Numbered from the stretch's first letter, positions 34,481-63,769 are shown. The stretch: 64,000 nt of DNA from Lepisosteus oculatus (GCF_040954835.1 NC_090711.1:1743501-1807500); one strand, 5' to 3'. Notes: generated from the letters alone by a model not told the origin. Numbers and translations: made by a program.

Positions 34481-35316
34481 ATGAGAACTGATCATGAGAG
34501 GAGCACACCCGCGTCAAGGAGGAACCAGGATTTCAAGCTGACACATGGCTGTTTTAGGTCAGTAGGCACATTTATTCTGCTGTCGCAACAACTGAAAAGG
34601 TTTCCGTACAGTTGGCTGGTGTTTTTGTGTGATGTACTTACAAGGACACTTTGGAAACATCTTGAGTTTGTCTTCTTTTAAGGGAAACCAGAACTGGAAC
34701 TGATGACCGTGGAGCAGCGGTCTGGCTGCCAGAGCCGAGCTCGTAAGGCGGCAGAGGAGACTGGTGGCGGCCATGTGTGCGACACAGGTTCTGTTCCAGC
34801 GGTTGGAATGTTTTCCTCATTTCGGTTTTACTAGTTGGCAAACGAGCCAGGCTTTGGAATTCTGCGAACGGATTACCCGGCTGCGGTCCAGCCAGTCAGC
34901 AGCCAACCCGTTTTACGTTGTGTCAGTCATGCTAATGTTTTTAAAAAGCCTGTTTCAGCTGCGCGGCGTTCGCTGGCAGAGGTCCTCTCTGGCCCCTTGC
35001 GGGGTTTTTTGTTCACCTCAAACAGGAGAAATGCGTTTAGAGGGCTTCTGCTGGTCCCTTAATTGTCCTATAAACCTCTTTCTTATTCTTTTACAGAATA
35101 AGTCAGTTCCCCTCCAGCTCCAAACTGATTTTACGAGCTGGACGGGGATGAAAAGCAAAGTACGGTATCTGGAAAGTAGAAAAGTTTCGGGAAGAATCCA
35201 GCCAGTTTTTCAAATCACCTGCTGCACCCACGCTTTCTCCTGCTGTTAGGAGGTTTCAGAGGCTCCTGCAATATGAATTCCGCCCTTTTTTCTGGTACAC
35301 CTGTGGTTACAAATGA

Positions 35317-35455
35317 CCTGTCCATCCGTCCGTTTTCTAACCTTTTCGTCCAAGTGAGGGCTGCAGGGGAGCCGGAGTCTATCCCAGCAAGCAGCGGCTA
35401 CAAGGCAGGGGACAGCCTGAATGGGACGCCAGTCCTTCGCAGGCTAAAACATTGA
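35317..35455 (+). repeat. Dispersed repeat ('ccgttttctaacc...gggacgccagtcc' family)
   Basis: It contains 'ccgtccgttttctaaccttt', 'agccggagtctatcccagca' and 'aatgggacgccagtccttcg', the standard blocks of a very common fish element. It is in reverse orientation relative to the related pieces at 55215-55420 and 62110-62360. Confidence 0.65.
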
Positions 35456-38400
35456 TGAAAAAATAGTTTTAATACCATACCTTAATTTGTTTTACAGTCA
35501 TACCTATACCTTAACATGCAGCACACTGTTCATATCACTTGAAAGCCTTTTTAAGCAAGTTTCTGAGCCCGCAGGGACGCCTGCCTGTTGCCCCCTCCAG
35601 TTCTGCGTGAATAAATGGAAAGGTGGCTGGATAACAAAAGTTGAAGTTACGCCTGTGAGCTGGTTACTTTTTTTAAACCAGTGGCGTGTCTATCCCAGCT
35701 CTTCCTACAGCTCTTCCTGTAGTGTTCCCTGTATCCAAGTGCCGGAGCTCTTATCCCTAAGGAGATGCCTTTCGCTTTGTTGTTGTTGAGGTGGTTTTCA
35801 TACCTAGGCCAATGGCTGTTTGATGAAGTTTAGCACTGAGCTATTGCACTGTTTTCTTGTGAAACAAGCTTTTGATTATTACAGATTAGGACATGCTAGA
35901 GAATATTAACGGAAAAAGCCCTGCATTTATAACCCTCCATATCTGTGAGAAGCTCTGCAGCAAAACTGGATTTTCATCTTTTCAGCAAAAAAAAAAACCC
36001 ATTCAAAATAAGAAAATACAAGCGCAAGAGCCCTGTAACACAATGATCTTGTTTATGATGCTGTGTGGTGCTTCTTAATTGGTTTTGTAATCACTTAAAT
36101 AGGATAAAAGAAATGTCTTCTGGGCATTTCTCAAGCAAGGTTAGTTTTAAGAGATGTTATTGTTGCTCTGCAGCAAGTGGGGACAGAGGACAGCTTTTAC
36201 TTGGAAAGTGGAAATTAAAGAATTGATCCACAAAAACGCTCACATGTTTTTCAGTGGTGGAGTCATTCTTGCCTTAAATCATGCATCTTTGGTCAACAAT
36301 GCAGTCTGGGAAAGTATGACCTCCATCTGACCTCCACCTTTCAGCTGAGCTGTTTGATCTTTTCTTCTGGCCTACTTTTGCTGAATGGCTTTTATTGTTG
36401 TTGTTGCTCTGTTAATGAGAGCAAAGGGAGAGTAATTGAATATCTATCGATTTTCAATATAATGCGTTTCCTTAGATGCCGAATGCTGTTTGAACGGGAA
36501 ATGTTATCAATTGGATCTGACATAGTAATCAGGTTATTAATTTTAACACTAAAGCAACCCAAACCACCACTGTTTCCACCTGTATACATTTCTCACAGAA
36601 ACTGAAACTGCATTGAAGCGCAGTAGCCATACCTCGTGTGGAGCTGATGTTAGACACTGCTTCAACTTCTTCTTTTTTGTCAATGCAATTTTATTTTATT
36701 TACAGGCAGAAACCAGAAAGGAGCTCATGTTTTGGCTCAGTGGTTCAGACAAGCATGTGTAGGCAGTATGACAGGCCCTTGTGCTCCTGAAGAGAAGTGT
36801 GTGCCTCCAGCCTCTACTGTCTTTTCAGGAAAGAAAACTACCCAGTAGAGTTTCAGATTGTTTAAATGTGTTTTTTATGTGACTTTTTTATTTGCATGTT
36901 GCACACAGATGGACCAACCCATTTTTTAAAGGGACTCTTTAGTGAAGCTGTAAGTCATTTTTAATGTCTGGACATAAGCCACCTATGCTTTTTGAGCGGC
37001 AGTCTGTGGCTTTTGGTTTCGCACTTTGTGATTTTGTGTAAAGCTTTATTTTAAAGTCGTGAGTGTGCAGTGATATCTTGCATTCATGCTTTGCCACCCT
37101 GTAGACCTTTGAGCGCCTCAGCAGTGCAGATTGTTCCTGATGAGGCAGTGTAGAGATGTGTTTTAATGAGCCATGGTGAAGATGAGAGGTCTCCAAAGGT
37201 AATGCAGTTGACTCCAAGCAGGATTCCAAGGAGTGCTGCTTTTTTTTATCAGCAGCACATTAGAGCCACATCTTTAAGACACTGGCTCAACAGCAGGACT
37301 TTGATCCAAACCCAGAGCAAGGTCTGATTTAAGTACAAACTAGTCCAGTGAGAGTCAGTCTTCCCTGTACGGTACATCAGCTTTCAGTCAAAAATGCTTC
37401 TCTGCTTAAATTATTTGTGGATTTCAGACTGGTTATTTATTCAGTCACACCAGGGCACGCACACTGAGGAGCGAAATATTATAATGATTTTAATTGCTCC
37501 ATGAACAGTTATCTTCTTTCGGCTGAGCTTTCTGAAGTGCTACATTTTAAAAATTTAAAGGTGCAAGCAAGAGATTTAATATAGGTGTGGAAAAGAGACA
37601 TTTTTTTTCAGCGGAATACAAATTTGGTGTTATAAATAGGCTTCATTTGTAGTGAAAATGTTACCACTTTAGTTAAAAGGTTTGTTAGTGATTCTGCCTG
37701 ACTGCAGAAAGATGTCCCTTGATATTGCTGTGTTGGAAAGTGCTTTAAAGTCAAAGCCTTCTGTTTTTTAGATACTCGGTTCCTTATTTTTTGGTCCAGT
37801 TGTCTGTGAATCATCGCTTACTTTGTTGGTAAGGTGTAGCAAGTTTGCAGTAAAGCACTGCTGTCTAGTGTGTTCTGCTGGGGCTGTATGGGAATCGTTA
37901 AGCGTTGGGAAGGAGTGGAGAGCTCCTGCCTCAGTGATCACCAGCTTTTAGCCATCGGAACCAACCTGCTTTCAAAAGGCTTCCTTCCGCTACGGATCAA
38001 ACCTTTCATCAGCGTGTTAAAACAGTGCAGTGTGTTGAGGAATGATAAAAGATGCACATCCGAGTCTTCATTCTTTTGGAATTTGAGCCTGGATGTGCCG
38101 TTTTCCGTGTTGCCTTTGGGAAGGGCAAGGCGGCTCTGCATCGGTGAACTGTTGTTCGAGCACTGTGGTACGACAGCGTGTGTGCTTCGCTCATGTTTGC
38201 AGTAGTGATGCTAACAGGTCTGGTGCCTTCATATCGTAGCTGCTGTAGAATATTTAACCGCTTGTATCAGGCGCAGTAACGCATTGGCTTAGCTTCTGTG
38301 CATGAAATGTGATGCTTTTGCTTTGCAATATGTAGTGTTTTTTGTGTGAAGGAGATTGTCAGTCATAAACATAAACAATGTTGAAGAAATCTCTTGAAGT

Positions 38401-39947
38401 TCCTTATCTCGGGCTGGTCCTGAGACAGTGTAGCAATTCCCTTATAATTATATAATGTTTTAATGTAGATACCATGCAAACGTATATATAAATACGTGAA
38501 TACCCTAATACAGTTTTGGAAGGTGAGCTAAGTCATATCATTATTTACCATGAGTTGTTTGCAAAGGCACCACCCAAAAAATACTCCATCTATAATTTGT
38601 CATATTGAGCTTTAATATTTTCATATCGATTGTACAAATAAAAATGCTTGAAATCACTTTACTATGTATTTCTGAATGTGCAAAAGGGAAATGTCAAGCT
38701 GTTTACTAATAAAAACATTTATTAAAGAACACAACGTCTGGTCAGTGGCATCTGTTCCAATGCAAAAAAGTTTCAGATTGGATTTTTTTTCTTTTAGTAC
38801 CCTCTGACCAGATGTCCATGCTTCCCACAAAGTCATCAGATCAAGTTTTTGTTGAAGCCTGTGAAAAGATTAAAATCCGGATTTGGTACAGATGTACAAA
38901 GAGATCTTTACCCAGCAAAACAATGACTGTCAATTACAAACCAGTGCGAACAATCAGTATACCCCACCCCTAATCAACCCACACATACACAGTTTTGATT
39001 TATACCTGTACAAAAACTTGATAAAATCACCATATGAGTCCAAATCCATCGTCGCATTAAAGTTTTTAAATCCCAATCCCAAGAGGTTAGAAGGTATGCA
39101 AGTAATTGATCTGAAAATGTCGATGTTTTATCCTAACTCTTCCACATGACGGCCAGGGGATCTTTCTGCGGAATGTTCCCCCGCTGGGGGAGCTGCGATT
39201 ACTCGCTGGCAGCAGGAGGATAAAGTTACGGTGACATCAGTGAGATTGAGAGCCAGCAGCTTCCATCTCTATATATGTCGTACTGGAGGTATGTGCCTCC
39301 CCGCTCAACGCTGCCCTTTGAATTGTGCTGAGCAGGCCAGAGTCCTGCCGCCCTGACCTTCCACCCCTTCAGACTGGCACCACGCCCACCGGCGGAGCGA
39401 CGCGGACCCTGCGCTACAGCACAGCTGAAACTGACCCCCGTACTTTTCTTTTGCATCGGTAAAACGTGTGCAACGGGAGCTCGTGGGGGAAAAACAAAAC
39501 AAAAACAAAGGAACCCGAAACGGATCGAACCATCTCTGTACTCCCTCAAGATGGGTAAAACACTCCTGAAGCTCATGCAACTTAACACAGGAGCGGCTCA
39601 GGTGCGCTGTTAACACTGTTCTTAACCCTGAAGCTGTACAATGGGCCCCCGATGCAAAATATATATATTTTTTGGTCATTATTTTTTGAATCGGTTATTC
39701 AGTGCTGTAGCCTAGGTGGGGGAAGAGAGAGAGAGAGACACACCTTGCACCCGGGGCCAGTTGGAGCCCCCCCGCCGACTGGGTAATGCAGGGGCCGTGA
39801 CGTCACCGGCAGCCTCTCTCTCACCTCCTTCCTGCTGCATCATCACTGCCGCTAGCAGCTCGAGCCGCGCTCCCCGCAACCGAGCGACCGTTCACCCCCC
39901 TCGCTCCCGGACCGACAGCCCGCCGAACCGCTCCGAACCGCCGGGAC

Positions 39948-52196
<12,249 letters not shown>

Positions 52197-54300
52197 AGAG
52201 GGCATGCCGTATGGATTAACTTCTGGATTGGAGAATTTGATCAGAATGCCATATCACTGGGGTAGAATTGAGTCATTAAACTATGTACAATAAAAATAAA
52301 ACAGAAAACAAAACAGGAAAACCATTATATAATGAAAATGTCTCACAGGTCTTGCCTTTTAACTGTTTCCCTTCTTGGCCTCCTCCCCAACTTGCACAGA
52401 TAGTGATGATAATATGGGGGAATTATAACTTGTACAGTTATAAAGAAATGTATTAAAAAGAAATTCTAATAATGGTAACAATAATAAAAAGAGCAAGGCT
52501 TTTTCTAACACCAGAGAAATAATCTGACTGATTGTAATATTTAGTGGAATTTATGTGAATGTTTTAATCATTGCTTTTTTAAGACTGGGATGTCAGATTT
52601 TGTGACTTTTTGAAAAAGTGAGTGGGACTGTGGTGGGAGGAGTGCTGGGGTTGGCCGTGTCTGTGTAACACCTGCAGGCTAACTCCTTTAAAGGATGGGG
52701 GGAGATAAATGTCCAGATAGACTTCCAATTAGGGGCGTGTGCAGTTTGGTCCTCTGTGATTACGATCAACAGTGTGCAATGCTGCAGAGAGCGTTTCAGT
52801 TTTATTTTTGTTTTTTGCAAGTTCGTGTTCTTCTGCAAGAGGTCTTTTGGAAGAAGCGTTATTGATGGTTTGATATTGTCACAAGAAAGCGAAACCTTTG
52901 TCGTTTTTCAGAAAAGGCTGCAATCGCCGTTTCTTCCAGTGCTTCTCTTCTGGGATATAGTGCAAGTCGGTTTAATTTTTGTATCTCCTCTGTAGTTATT
53001 TTCTGTTTTAGGATTTTGCACTTGAGAGTTAGCTACTTTACAAAGTGTCAGACAGCCGAGCTTCACCGCTGGTAAGCATGATTGGTTAAAAATTAAGAAC
53101 GGTTTTTTAAAGAGTTATGCTCTTTGCAACCTACTTTCGCAAGTTATTTTACATAACAAACATTTAGCATCACTGATTGGAAAGGTTTGGTTTTTGCCTT
53201 GTTTTTGCTTGGTGTGGTTGTCACAGCATTAAAAATAATAGAAGAATGGGAAAAGTTAGTCTTTGTTCTGAGATGCAGCTTTCTGATGTCATTGAGAAAC
53301 CCAATTTACAAAACAACATATGGCTTTGTACCATTTAACTTGGAAGATGCTGTGAACCAAAATCCTCCCAACTTTCCAGGCAGATGAGCACTGAGTTTTT
53401 TTCCTCCTGTATCATATAGCATTGTATATGGGGAATAGGGGTTGAATCGTCCACTTTATGTAGTTTTAAAAAACTGCAGCATCACTTCTGACTCAGTCTG
53501 TTATTCTAATTTATGCTCGTACCTTGTTAATCAGCTACAGTATGAATTGTTCAGGTTTTAATCTAATGTCACAACAGCCATTATTGTATTATAATTAAGA
53601 AACATTTTCATGCACTATGTGTAAATTGGGTTATCCCTACAATATTTTAAATAATATATATAAATATATATATAAATAAACATTATCTAGCCATGGTTAA
53701 GGTCTTGAAATCTTATGGGTAGTTTAGTTTTTGTGTGTGTGTGTGCGTGTGTGTCAAAGACATTTTTGAGCAAAATCATTCACCATGACAAATTTAGAAA
53801 TCTTGAAAGGGACCATTTCTTGTCTATCTAGGTTTAGTTTTTTTTGGGATTTATTTGTTAACAGGATGATGCCTAAAATCCACACTAATTTTTAATGTTT
53901 CATCTCACGGTTGCATACTGTAAAATTATTTAAAAAAAGAGAACTTGCAAAATTGTTTGTTGCTGTGGGGTGGGGGGGAGGTTGGGTGTAGGAAAAACTT
54001 TTTAACCCCACCTGGGCAAAAGGTGAGTGGAGATGCACTTGCTGCTGAAAGGGGTGGCTCTGTGGGCCTGTCCTGACCACCAGGGCTGTAGACACTAAAC
54101 AGACCTGAAATGACACTTCTGACCATCACCATGATGTAATCACAGCAATCAGGCAACTGTTTTCTATGTACATAAATAACAATCTAAGAAGTTAATATTC
54201 GTAGTAAACTAGTCTATGGCGTCAAAACCAACCCTGTTGGACTATGTAGCATCTTAATAAATTAAATAAAGCCCCAAACGTATCTTCTCTTGTGCGGAGT
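52197..54300 (+). other. Probable 3'UTR of VAPB
   Basis: AATAAA signals occur at 52289-52294, 52295-52300, 53675-53680 and 54265-54270. The last is followed by a T/GT-rich stretch ('gttgtttatttttgcctgta', 'gcttgtgtgtc'), the usual downstream element, so a distal cleavage site near 54.29 kb is likely, with the 52.3-kb site giving a short form. A (GT)n microsatellite lies at about 53734-53755 and an AT-rich tract at 53640-53680. Confidence 0.5.
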
Positions 54301-55214
54301 TGTTTATTTTTGCCTGTAAGTGCTTGTGTGTCAAGTTTGTGTTTCAGACGGGCGTGTGGGTGTGCTGTGGCTCGCTCGGTTTCGCCTCCGATGGGCAGGC
54401 CGCAGGTCTGTCCGCGGTCCAGTTCTCCTTCACCCTCTTTTTTTGTTTTGGCGACTTCGCCTCTGTCCCCCTCCTTTCTTTTTGTTGTGGGGTGCTGAGG
54501 GGATGCCAGCGTGTTGGCAGCTGAGAGCTCCTGGCCTGGGGGGCAGTGGGAGGCCACTGAATGAAATTTTCAAGACGGTTCCTCTTTATCTTAAAGACAG
54601 TTACTTGGCCCCGTTAACCACCTTGAAAACTAAGCGTCGCAGTAGAAGAATACTCTTTTTTTTTATGCCAGAAATTAAACCTGCGGTAATCTGAAAGGAA
54701 TGCAGCTGTAGAACAATAACTACCCCTTCACTGTTTGACTTGTTAACCTGGGTTGGATATCTGAAAAATGGTCTTGATTCAATCCTCCAGTAATTTTGTT
54801 CAGTTTCTTTTTAAAACCACCAATTCCCTCTGTAATCTCTCGTCTTTTTAAAAAATATATATATTTTCTCGCTTTGTTTAAAAAGAATCTGGTTTCTGTT
54901 GCGGTCTGCAATAAAGTTTATGGCGGTCTGGTTACGTTTCCGAGATTGAAAACCCACAGCGATGTGACCCTGCTGGTGCAATGCAAGTAACCTGGAGTGG
55001 CTCAGCAGGTCACCAAGGGGTTTCTGGCTCCCTCGGTGAGTTTGTATCTGGCGCATGTAATGTTGGAAAGAGGAAGCCATTCATTTCGGGTCTTCATTCT
55101 CATGCTGGGGGAAATATTTTCTTGCCACTTTGGTGACTGGTAAGTTCTGCGCTTAGGCTACCTCTCCAGGGAGTTGTAGAGAGTCAGCATTATAGAGTGG
55201 AAGACTGTGCTGCT

Positions 55215-55420
55215 GTCCCGTACCTTCTGGGATTGGGTGCGGTTATTTTTGGGTGTCCTCTGTGTGGCGTTTTGATGTTCTCACTGTGGTGTCTGTACGG
55301 GCGTTCTGGTTTTCTCCTCCTGTACGAACTCTCGTGGTCCGGGTTAGTGTGTCCACCCTGTAATGGACCACTGTAGTCCCTTCTGCTCTGTGCACTCACA
55401 GGGAGTCGCCCAAAGCCCTT
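55215..55420 (+). repeat. Dispersed repeat ('tgtggagtttgcatgttctc' family)
   Basis: The blocks 'ctctgtgtggcgttttgatg', 'ttctcactgtggtgtctgta' and 'gttctggttttctcctcctg' are a decayed copy of the common fish element whose consensus reads 'tgtgtggagtttgcatgttctccccgtgt'. No TSD was defined. Confidence 0.5.
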
Positions 55421-57604
55421 TCCAGCAATCGGAGGCATGGCATCAGCCCATATCTCTGTTGCAGAGTTGATCATTCATTTTAAATGGTCGAGCAATATGC
55501 TGCACGGATTGGCGTGATCCTCTTCCACCCAAACTCAAAAGACCATGTAAGCACCACATGGTCAGACACCATGAGTTCAGGGACTGGTGAATTGTCTTTT
55601 GGAAAATCCTCCACGTCGGACTTGCCTTGAGACTTCAGCCACAGTTTGCCCAACTGTCGTGATGCTGTATGGAAGTCAGTGCTCTCTTCTGCTGGTTTTT
55701 TTCCCCAGGAGAGTGGCAGACTTAAAAAATAAATTGAACCACTTCAGGTTACCGTATTGTTGGGAAAACACACCTGGGAATGGCAGCTCTGTAGGAGAAT
55801 GTTTTTGTTTTGCAAAAAAGGGTTTGCTCTTATGAACAACAGTGTATTCCTCAAGCCAGAAAAGCAACATATTACTTATATTTTTATGAGGCAGCTGCAA
55901 CTTTACACATGAAAATTGATGGGGTATTAGCAGCATTTATAAACATTGTCAGTCTAATCTGTTTTTCCCTGTTACAGTGCAGGGTTTTGCCAGTTTTCTA
56001 CTGGAACACAGAGCTGTAACAGGGCGGTCTTGGACCTGAAGTCCGATCTGTCCCTCTTTTACTAGCAGGCAGACACTGAGGCCGCTGCAGGACAGAGAGG
56101 AGAAATCTCCGGTTCCTTCTTGGAAGCAGCTTGGTATGGCGGATAAGCAGAGCTGAATCATTTCCCTCCCATGGAATTAACATGACAAGCCCACTAAGAT
56201 ATTTGAGGTTTGGAAGTTGGAACCTTGGTTTTAGCTTAAATTAAAGTGATTTTTTTTCAGTAAGGAATGCTGTACTGTAAGTCATTTTTAAAATATGGTA
56301 TTTAATCACTTCAGTGTCTCTGGGGCCTCTTTCGTCTTCTCCTTGTTCAAGTAGATGTGTGTATTGTGTCAGGGCTGGGAGTTCATACTCGGAGCTCTGC
56401 TCTACTGTTCTACTGCTCCACAGCGAACGGCACTCTGTATCAAACATCGATGTGCAAGCCGGTTTCTAGAGTCTGATTTGGGGAGATTTATTTCATTTTG
56501 ACAGGGCAGGGTAGGGCAGGTAAAACTGAATAGAACTGTTGTTTCTGCTGTTTTCTTTCCAGCAGGGGGACTGGGCGTGTCCCGTGTCAGCATGCGAGAC
56601 TCACGCCTAATCGAGAACAATCGATACAGGGGGCTCCTGCACACGACTGCGACTGCGGTCATGAGCAGTCCCCTGGTATTCTCCCACAGCTCTAGTGCTG
56701 CCTAGCGAAGCCAGATCGGAGCCTTGCAGTTGGCTCTGGAGAGGGGGGCTGGGGGCCCTGCTGGGCGGGGGGGTTTTACAGTGGAGGTGCAGAGATATCT
56801 TCCCTGCTGGAGAAGGCCATACCCATCTGTCGGAGTTGGACCAGCTCTGGGGCTTAGATTTACGAGGTTTCCACCTCCAGTTCACGAAGGATCCGGGACG
56901 CTCGGTGCTCTGGTACAAAGCCTAGTCCTTTTCGGTTCTTCCCTCCCAAGCCAAGCCCTCATACACTTGCTGTAACCAGAATGATGACCTCATGGTGCTG
57001 CCGGCAGCCGCTGTGGCGAGGCGGGCTGGAGTTAATGCGAACAGGCTGTGTCTGCTGGACGTGCCCAGGGCCTCCTTGCCCTCCTTCTCCCTCTGTTTCT
57101 TCCCTCCTCGGGCTAACCCCTGCATTTATTGCTTCATTATTTCTGCTTTTTGATAAAATAATAAAACCAGTAGGATGAAAGAAAATAACAGTGGGAGTAA
57201 TGATGGCAACCGGAGAGGCTGTGGTTCCAGTTGAAGACTAGCCAAGCCGCCTGCTAGTGTTAGTGCAGCAGTGAGCTGGAGGCTGGGCGGCGCACTCTGT
57301 TTTACCGTGGGATAGAGCGCCTTTCCCAAAAGCAGGGCTGATCGGTACGATCTGGTTTGCTCATTCGGTCACAGCCAGGGGCTGGCTAGTGTAAAGTTAA
57401 AGCTCTTGAACAGCAGCGAATCCCATCTGACCTTTCGAACACCCAAAGCCCATTTAAAAACACGCCCCAGACTGTAACCTGCAAACAGCCGGTGAGGGGG
57501 AACTCAACTGGAGCACAACCCAGAGGAGACCGTGCTCCCTCAGGACCAGGACCTGGGCCGGGCACCGTTGATATAGGAAACCCAAACCCCCAAAAGTTAA
57601 ACTA

Positions 57605-57905
57605 GAGGGGTAAAACTCCAGTCCTGGAGAGCCCTGCCGGTTTCTGGTTCTCTTTCCATCTGAGCCCTTAATTACCTAACTGGACTCCTTATTTGCTCAT
57701 GTGGACAAGCTGAAGCCTGCCCTTGTTCTTGAGAAGCTGGAGCTTTAAAGAGAGCTACGCAAGCTGCTGGACTGGTGCCCCCTGGACTAAAGGCTTGGGA
57801 ACTGCGCTCATGAGGGCCAGCTGAGTCAATAATTGATCCAATTAAATCATTAGGGGCTCAAGGGGCCGAGAAGTCCTGCCTTTCCAGGCCCAGGAGTGAG
57901 GATTG
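57605..57905. repeat. Foldback-like dispersed repeat ('actccagtcctggagagcc')
   Basis: It starts 'aactccagtcctggagagcc' and ends near 'cctttccaggcccaggagtg', giving loosely inverted ends, with 'cttaattacctaactggact' inside. This is a layout known from abundant fish MITE/SINE-like repeats. Confidence 0.5.
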
Positions 57906-60900
57906 CAGATCTCAAGCAGCATCGAGTGGGAAAGAATGTGTGGAAACTGCCTTAGGGTGGATATTATGCAAACTGTTTGGAACTAACAGGGGGACTGGCG
58001 GGAAGTGGTCTGCTCTTGTTGGTGTGCTCTCCCCACTGACCCAGACTGCAGAGGCCACACTGTTCTCCAACTTAGAGAGAGGGTCTCAGAGCACAGCAGG
58101 CTGTGCTGTCCAGGACTTCTCCTGTCTTAAACCCACCGTGCTGGGCCTGGAGGAGGCTGAGATAACCCAGCCCTCCCTGTGAAACCCATTCTGATTGTTT
58201 CAGCTTAGCCCCCATTTCAAGTGAATTGACAACGTCCTTGTTATGTCGCACACAGTGCCCGTTTGGGGTTTACAACGCTGTTGCGCTTTGGGTTTGGGGG
58301 GTTACCGCTTTACAGCACTGGGGTGCCTTGGTGGGCTTCTGCCGTTCTGGTTCAGTTACGAGTCATGCACTGTAAAGAGCGGACGTCTGTGAAATCTGTC
58401 AGCCTCAGTCTGGTTCTCTGTGGTGTAACAGTCCTTCATTAGAGCTCTCCAGTGTGTTTCAGTGGTTAGGCAGTTGGAGACGGCGGAGGCACAGATTCAG
58501 TTAAACAACCGACTGCAAAAGAGCAGACCGGACATACCTCAAAACCTGGATTTGCAACCTATAACTGCTGGTTGTGTTAAAAGTTTTATTTGAATTTGGA
58601 TTTGGGCCCTGGGCTGAGAACAGCAGGTCTCCAGAACCGCGGGAGCTGTAACGAGCCGGTGAACAGGCCAATTCCAATTAAAGCCACCTGCTCGTGATTA
58701 AGACCAATTAAGAGGGAAGCGGGGAAACTTGAAGTGCGATTTGTGGATCGCAGCCTGTGCGCCTGTGTCGGCGGTTAGTGGTCTGCGTGTTCCAGGGGTG
58801 ACTTCCAATCATCCTGGCGAGCTGCACAGGGCAGAGGGAGCAGGAAGCACAGAGCAAGAGAAGGAAGGCCGCCCAGCAGGTGTGTGGCCCTTCAGGACAC
58901 GGGCTGGGGGCAGGGGGTGGATGCACCGATGGTGACTGCCCCTGCCCCTGGCCCTCTCCCCTCAGAGCCCATGAGCCAGCTGTGTGCGCGGTCAGCTTCC
59001 GAGAGCCGAATGAGCTGAACGCGTGTGTCCTCGCGCTCTCCAACGCCATCGCAACGGTCTCAAATAAACACAGTCAGCCATCTGGAAAGGAAACAAAATA
59101 TTTATACAAAACCAAGCTCGCTCGCTGGGTTTTTTAAGTGGAAAACATACTTTTAATATTTTTCATATAAAAAAAAAATCGAAATGAAGAAATGCAAAAG
59201 ACCCGCAAAAAAGCAGTAATATAAACTATGAAAAGATGAATGAAAAAAAATTTGGCAAGCTCTCTACAAATTTAAAGCATTAGCTACTATAACATATCTC
59301 GTTGGGGTTGAAGCCTGTCGCTATTTCTTTTAAGATCTGGATAATAAATAAGTCCATTGCCTGCCAGGTGTGTTGCAACAAGTCCTGGACGGCAACGTGA
59401 GGAGTCGTCACAGAGCTCGGGGAGCTGGACTGCATGGGCAGTGTCCGGCCATCTGCTTGGACGATCTCTGGGCCTGGTCAGTACTGGGTGGGAGAGCTGC
59501 TTGCTGCTGTGTGTGGTGTTGGTGGACCAGTAGGGGACGCTCTTCTTGCTGAACCAGAATGGACCATTACCACAGTAAGGTGGCTGGGGGTCACTGTGCT
59601 GTTGGAGGTTCTGTCCAGCAGATGAAACATTAATGGCCACGTAGCCAGGGCTTCGGTGTGAAGACCCCAGAGCACTGTTCGGGAGAGTTCGGCTGTCAGC
59701 CCCTGGCATTCTGGCTTAATCCCATGCTGGGTTTGCACCATTTGGCCCCCACTTCAGAGGAGGGCTGTGTGTCAGGCTGTGCTGTAGATTCTGAGCTCTG
59801 CACAGGCTCTCCATTCCTCAGATCAGCCTGCACCTCAGTCTCCAACCCCCAGTTTGTGCCGGTTCCACGTTCTGTCCAGTTTAACAGGTATTAAGAAATA
59901 TATAAACCCTTGAAACACTTAAGAGTGACTGCCAAAGATGAGTTAGTTTTTTTTTTTAAAGTCTTCTTTCTATACAAAGATACAAATTTAAGTACTTGGT
60001 TTGTAACTTAATTCTGGCAAAATCATGTGTGAGTCCCATTGTTATACGTGTTTGTCAGGTAGGTTGAAATTGTGATTTAATCTGGCTAAAGATTAGCGCA
60101 GTACACATGAATCCACATGATGTGTGGTGCAGGAAAAGGTGAAAGGATTGCAGTACCCAGCTCTGACCAGCAGGTGTCAATGTAGAGGAGAGAAACAGAA
60201 TATCTTCAAGATTTAAAGCTGCTTGTCAGGATCTCGAACTTATGTAAAATATCCACTGTTGATCAATTTGAATAGGTATGCTCAGTCATTGCTTTGAGTT
60301 TAAATACGAGTGCACTGCTACTGTGACAGCAAGAAAGCCAACAGTGTCTCTCAACTTAGGTAGATTGGCTGTCTGGTTAAATAATTAATAAAATATCTGG
60401 AAACCTCTGCCAAAAAAACTCAAAACATGATTTTGAATTTTTTCTATACAGGAATCAGCACCTCCGAGTAACATTTAATGGAGATAAAATGTGTAAAGTA
60501 GTTATTAATTACAATGTATGTTATTATTAATATTTAAAGGATTTTGTTTGGTAAGAACTGCCCTCCCTTCTTCATCCACCCCCCCGCCCCTTCCCCCACC
60601 CAGTGAGTTAAAACTAGCACTGCCATGGCCTTCCCCAACACCAACAGCCTTCATTTCCAGCTCTCTCCCTTCTTCCCAGCTCGTAAGTACAACAGTGTCA
60701 CAGTCGGGCACTTCACAAAGCCTGAGTGCCTTGCCATCTTGAAATGGCCGGGACTGTCCATGTTTTCCAAACTCAAACCCTCTCCGGCTGATTCCAAGCC
60801 CCTGCAACAGCACTCAGCTTGGGATGAGACCGTTATGGTGACATCACTCCTAAGGACTCCCAATAGCTTAACAGTGTCCCTTGTCGGGAGACTGGCCCTT

Positions 60901-61197
60901 TGGCATAGTGGTTTTCACCATTGGTGGGGCTTCACTTGGGACTGGTAGATACCAGGAAAAGGCATAGAATCCGAGGGGAGGGGAGATGTACACACCTCTT
61001 CACATAATATCATTGTGTTTGTGTGTTTGATCTGTGTTTGAAGATTTAAACTGTATATGAAAAGTCATGAAAGGAACTTAGGAGTATGGGTTTGGATGGC
61101 TTGGTCCTGATACAGAGGAATCTCCCACGTCTCCAAAAACAGTATCTCTACCCCTGAATTTTCTCACAGCTCCTTCGACAGAGGGAGTCCCCGGGGG

Positions 61198-63769
<2,572 letters not shown>

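Larger units (their letters stand above)
32841..38735 (+). other. Probable long 3'UTR of RAB22A
   Basis: From the stop codon to about 38.7 kb no exon of another gene is visible. AATAAA signals occur at 38637-38642 and 38708-38713, and VAPB's GC-rich promoter begins about 1 kb later. Human RAB22A also has a very long 3'UTR, so a comparable 5.9-kb tail is plausible. A shorter isoform is equally possible. Old repeat fragments (34355-34480, 35320-35455) lie inside it. Confidence 0.45.
54301..61197. other. Intergenic region between VAPB and APCDD1L
   Basis: VAPB and APCDD1L converge here. I see no additional protein-coding gene; the frames of 60-140 codons on both strands lack family signatures. 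It contains dispersed repeats at 55215-55420 and 57605-57905. Part of the right-hand side must be the APCDD1L 3'UTR (minus strand), whose polyadenylation site I could not place. Confidence 0.5.
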
